Assembly: GCA_964563545.1 (NCBI GenBank)
Contig: CAZLXB010000051.1
Location: 1 to 5,811, forward strand
Reading direction: 5' to 3'
DNA from: Casp-actino8 sp964563545
GTDB taxonomy: Bacteria; Actinomycetota; Acidimicrobiia; Acidimicrobiales; Ilumatobacteraceae
DNA length: 5,811 bases
Each line of letters begins with the position of its first letter. The stretch's first letter is position 1. The notes beneath the pieces were generated by a model that saw only the letters and a list, made by a program, of their open reading frames with translations, was not told the origin of the DNA and did no database searches. Shown here one piece after another: positions 4,061-5,811 of this stretch. Position numbers and translations under genes: made by a program.

Positions 4061-5811
4061 ATGCGGATGGGCCCTCACATGATGATGCCGGGCGATGCCT
4101 CGGCGGTGAAGGGACGTCGACTCGAAAGAGCGGATCTGCGTCGAGTCGGGAGTTTCGCCCGTCCGTACCGCTGGTCGATCGCCGGCTTTCTTCTTTCGAT
4201 TCTTCTCGCCGCACTGATCGCGCTGGTGCCGCCGTTCGTGTTCCGGGCGATCATCGACGATGCGATCCCGTCGGGTTCCCGCTCGCGCATCTGGTTTCTT
4301 GCGTCCCTCGCCATCGGAGCCGCGGTCTTCGACGCCGTGATGGCGATCCTTCAGCGGTGGTTCTCGGCGCGCATCGGCGAGGGACTGATCTACGACCTAC
4401 GCGTCGCACTTTTCGACAAGGTTCAGCGGATGCCGGTCGCGTTCTTCACCCGGACGCAGACCGGATCGCTCATCTCACGTTTGAACAACGACGTCGTCGG
4501 GGCGCAGACCGCAGTCACCTCGACCCTCGGCAGCGTCGTGAGCAATGTCGTGGTCCTCGTGACCACTTTGTCGGCGATGATCGCCCTCGAGTGGCGCCTC
4601 ACTCTCCTTTCGCTCGTCGTTCTACCGGTGTTCATCGTGCCGGCTCGACGAGTCGGCACGAAGTTGCAGGACATCGCCCGCGAACAAATGACCCTGAATG
4701 CGCAGATGAACACGCAGATGTCGGAGCGTTTCAACGTGTCGGGCGCGCTGCTGGTCAAACTCTTCGGGCGGCACGACCGGGAGATCGGTCGCTTCGCAGA
4801 GAAAGCCGCGGGGGTACGCGACACCGGGATCCGTTCGGCGCTCTACGGACGCGTCTTCTTCGTGGCTCTCGGACTCGTGGGCGGACTCGGCGCAGTCGCG
4901 GTGTACGGCATCGGTGCGCAACTCGTGGTGTCGGGCGACATTTCGTCGGGAACCTTGGTGGCTCTCGCGACCCTCGTGGCCCGGGTGTATCAGCCGCTCA
5001 CCGGCCTGACCAATGCGCGTGTCGATCTGCTCACTTCGTTCGTGAGTTTCGAGCGCGTGTTCGAGGTGCTCGATGCGCCGGTGGCGATCGTCGACAAGCC
5101 GGGGGCCTTCGACCTCGTCGAGCCCCGGGGTCGGATCGACTTCGACCACGTGACGTTCCGTTATCCACCGGCGGCCGCGGTGTCGGTGCCTTCACTCGAG
5201 ATTCCGGGTGCTCCCACGGGTGATCCGGACAGCGATGTGTTGCACGACGTGTCTCTCACCATCGAAGCCGGCGAGACCGTGGCCGTGGTCGGAGCCTCGG
5301 GATCAGGCAAGTCGACGATGGTGTCGCTCCTCCCCCGCCTCTACGACGTCACGTCGGGTGCGGTCCGAGTCGACGGCCACGACGTTCGCGATCTCACCGG
5401 GACGAGCCTTCGCTCGGCCATCGGAGTCGTGTCACAGGACCCGCATCTTTTCCACGAGAGCATCGAGTCCAATCTCCTGTACGCGCGACCCGATGCGACC
5501 CGAGCCGAAGTCGTCGCCGCTTGTGAAGGCGCACGGATTCACGACACCATCGCCTCGCTACCCGACGGTTACTCCACGGTGGTGGGTGAACGTGGATACC
5601 GATTGTCGGGTGGCGAGAAGCAGCGTCTGGCCATCGCCCGTCTTCTCCTCAAGAATCCGGCGGTCATGATTCTCGATGAAGCCACGAGTCATCTCGACAA
5701 CGAGAACGAGGCGCTCGTGCAGGCTGCACTCGACGAGGCCATGAAGGGACGAACGGCGATCGTGATCGCGCACCGGCTGTCGACGATCCGCGACGCCGAC
5801 CGCATCGTGGT
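4061..5811 (+). CDS. ABC exporter half-transporter (membrane domain fused to ATPase), 3' truncated
   Basis: An MsbA/LmrA-type (ABCB-like) inner-membrane exporter subunit that should dimerise and use ATP to move a lipid, peptide or drug outward. 583 complete codons are visible. The membrane domain covers about 30-330, with hydrophobic helices near 39-63, 78-97, 155-176, 179-197, 262-284 and 296-315. The ATPase domain shows A-loop Y368 (FRYP), Walker A GASGSGKST (411-419), Q-loop Q459, signature LSGGE (515-519), Walker B VMILDE (535-540), D-loop SHLD (543-546) and H-loop H571, all intact, so it should be active. About 20 extra residues (about 371-390) lie between the A-loop and the VLHDVSL strand; I recall similar insertions in actinobacterial relatives. 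The start is uncertain: ATG also occurs at 4034, 4067, 4079, 4082 and 4085; 4061 was chosen for its promoter spacing. Only the last part of the ATPase domain is missing. The substrate cannot be told. Confidence 0.95.
   Translation, partial: MRMGPHMMMPGDASAVKGRRLERADLRRVGSFARPYRWSIAGFLLSILLAALIALVPPFVFRAIIDDAIPSGSRSRIWFLASLAIGAAVFDAVMAILQRWFSARIGEGLIYDLRVALFDKVQRMPVAFFTRTQTGSLISRLNNDVVGAQTAVTSTLGSVVSNVVVLVTTLSAMIALEWRLTLLSLVVLPVFIVPARRVGTKLQDIAREQMTLNAQMNTQMSERFNVSGALLVKLFGRHDREIGRFAEKAAGVRDTGIRSALYGRVFFVALGLVGGLGAVAVYGIGAQLVVSGDISSGTLVALATLVARVYQPLTGLTNARVDLLTSFVSFERVFEVLDAPVAIVDKPGAFDLVEPRGRIDFDHVTFRYPPAAAVSVPSLEIPGAPTGDPDSDVLHDVSLTIEAGETVAVVGASGSGKSTMVSLLPRLYDVTSGAVRVDGHDVRDLTGTSLRSAIGVVSQDPHLFHESIESNLLYARPDATRAEVVAACEGARIHDTIASLPDGYSTVVGERGYRLSGGEKQRLAIARLLLKNPAVMILDEATSHLDNENEALVQAALDEAMKGRTAIVIAHRLSTIRDADRIV

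Noticed and set aside
4357..5223. Plus-strand 288-residue Arg-rich frame inside the ABC exporter
   Set aside because: It is a +1-type shadow frame; the overlapping frame encodes a clear ABC exporter with all ATPase motifs.

Overview
This GC-rich window has strong G/C preference at third codon positions, small-type SRP RNA, CCA-encoding tRNA genes, start codons with no Shine-Dalgarno sequence, and lipoprotein TAP-like hydrolases. Together these suggest a high-GC actinobacterium. An Acidimicrobiia/Ilumatobacter-like lineage is my best guess, but it is inferred from style and not proven.

Left part (1-942, + strand): the 3' end of an unidentified gene (possibly the tail of a 5'-3' exonuclease) is followed by a compact RNA/translation cluster. 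The order is SRP RNA (ffs), tRNA-Ser(GGA), tadA (the tRNA A34-to-inosine deaminase), then tRNA-Ser(CGA). The pieces are packed so tightly that the last A of the tRNA-Ser(GGA) CCA tail is also the first base of the best tadA start codon. tRNA-Ser, tadA and SRP RNA also lie together in Bacillus subtilis, so this is an old neighbourhood in a modified order.

Middle part (970-4025, - strand): two tandem paralogous secreted lipoprotein alpha/beta-hydrolases of the tripeptidyl-aminopeptidase (TAP-like) type. Each has an SPII lipobox, a visible Ser-Asp-His triad and the same ten cysteines after the lipobox. They probably trim peptides outside the membrane. The downstream copy converges on the tRNA cluster.

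Right part (4061-5811, + strand): an ABC exporter half-transporter (six-helix membrane domain fused to an ATPase domain), divergent from the hydrolases across a 35-bp gap and cut by the window edge. All three protein genes on the right have a TANNNT -10-like hexamer 6-8 nt before the start codon, consistent with leaderless or nearly leaderless transcripts.

I see no defence system, CRISPR array, mobile element or clearly undescribed system. The points most worth checking are the tRNA/tadA overlap, the paired hydrolases with a conserved cysteine framework, and the leaderless promoters. No gene-free stretch exceeds 300 bases.
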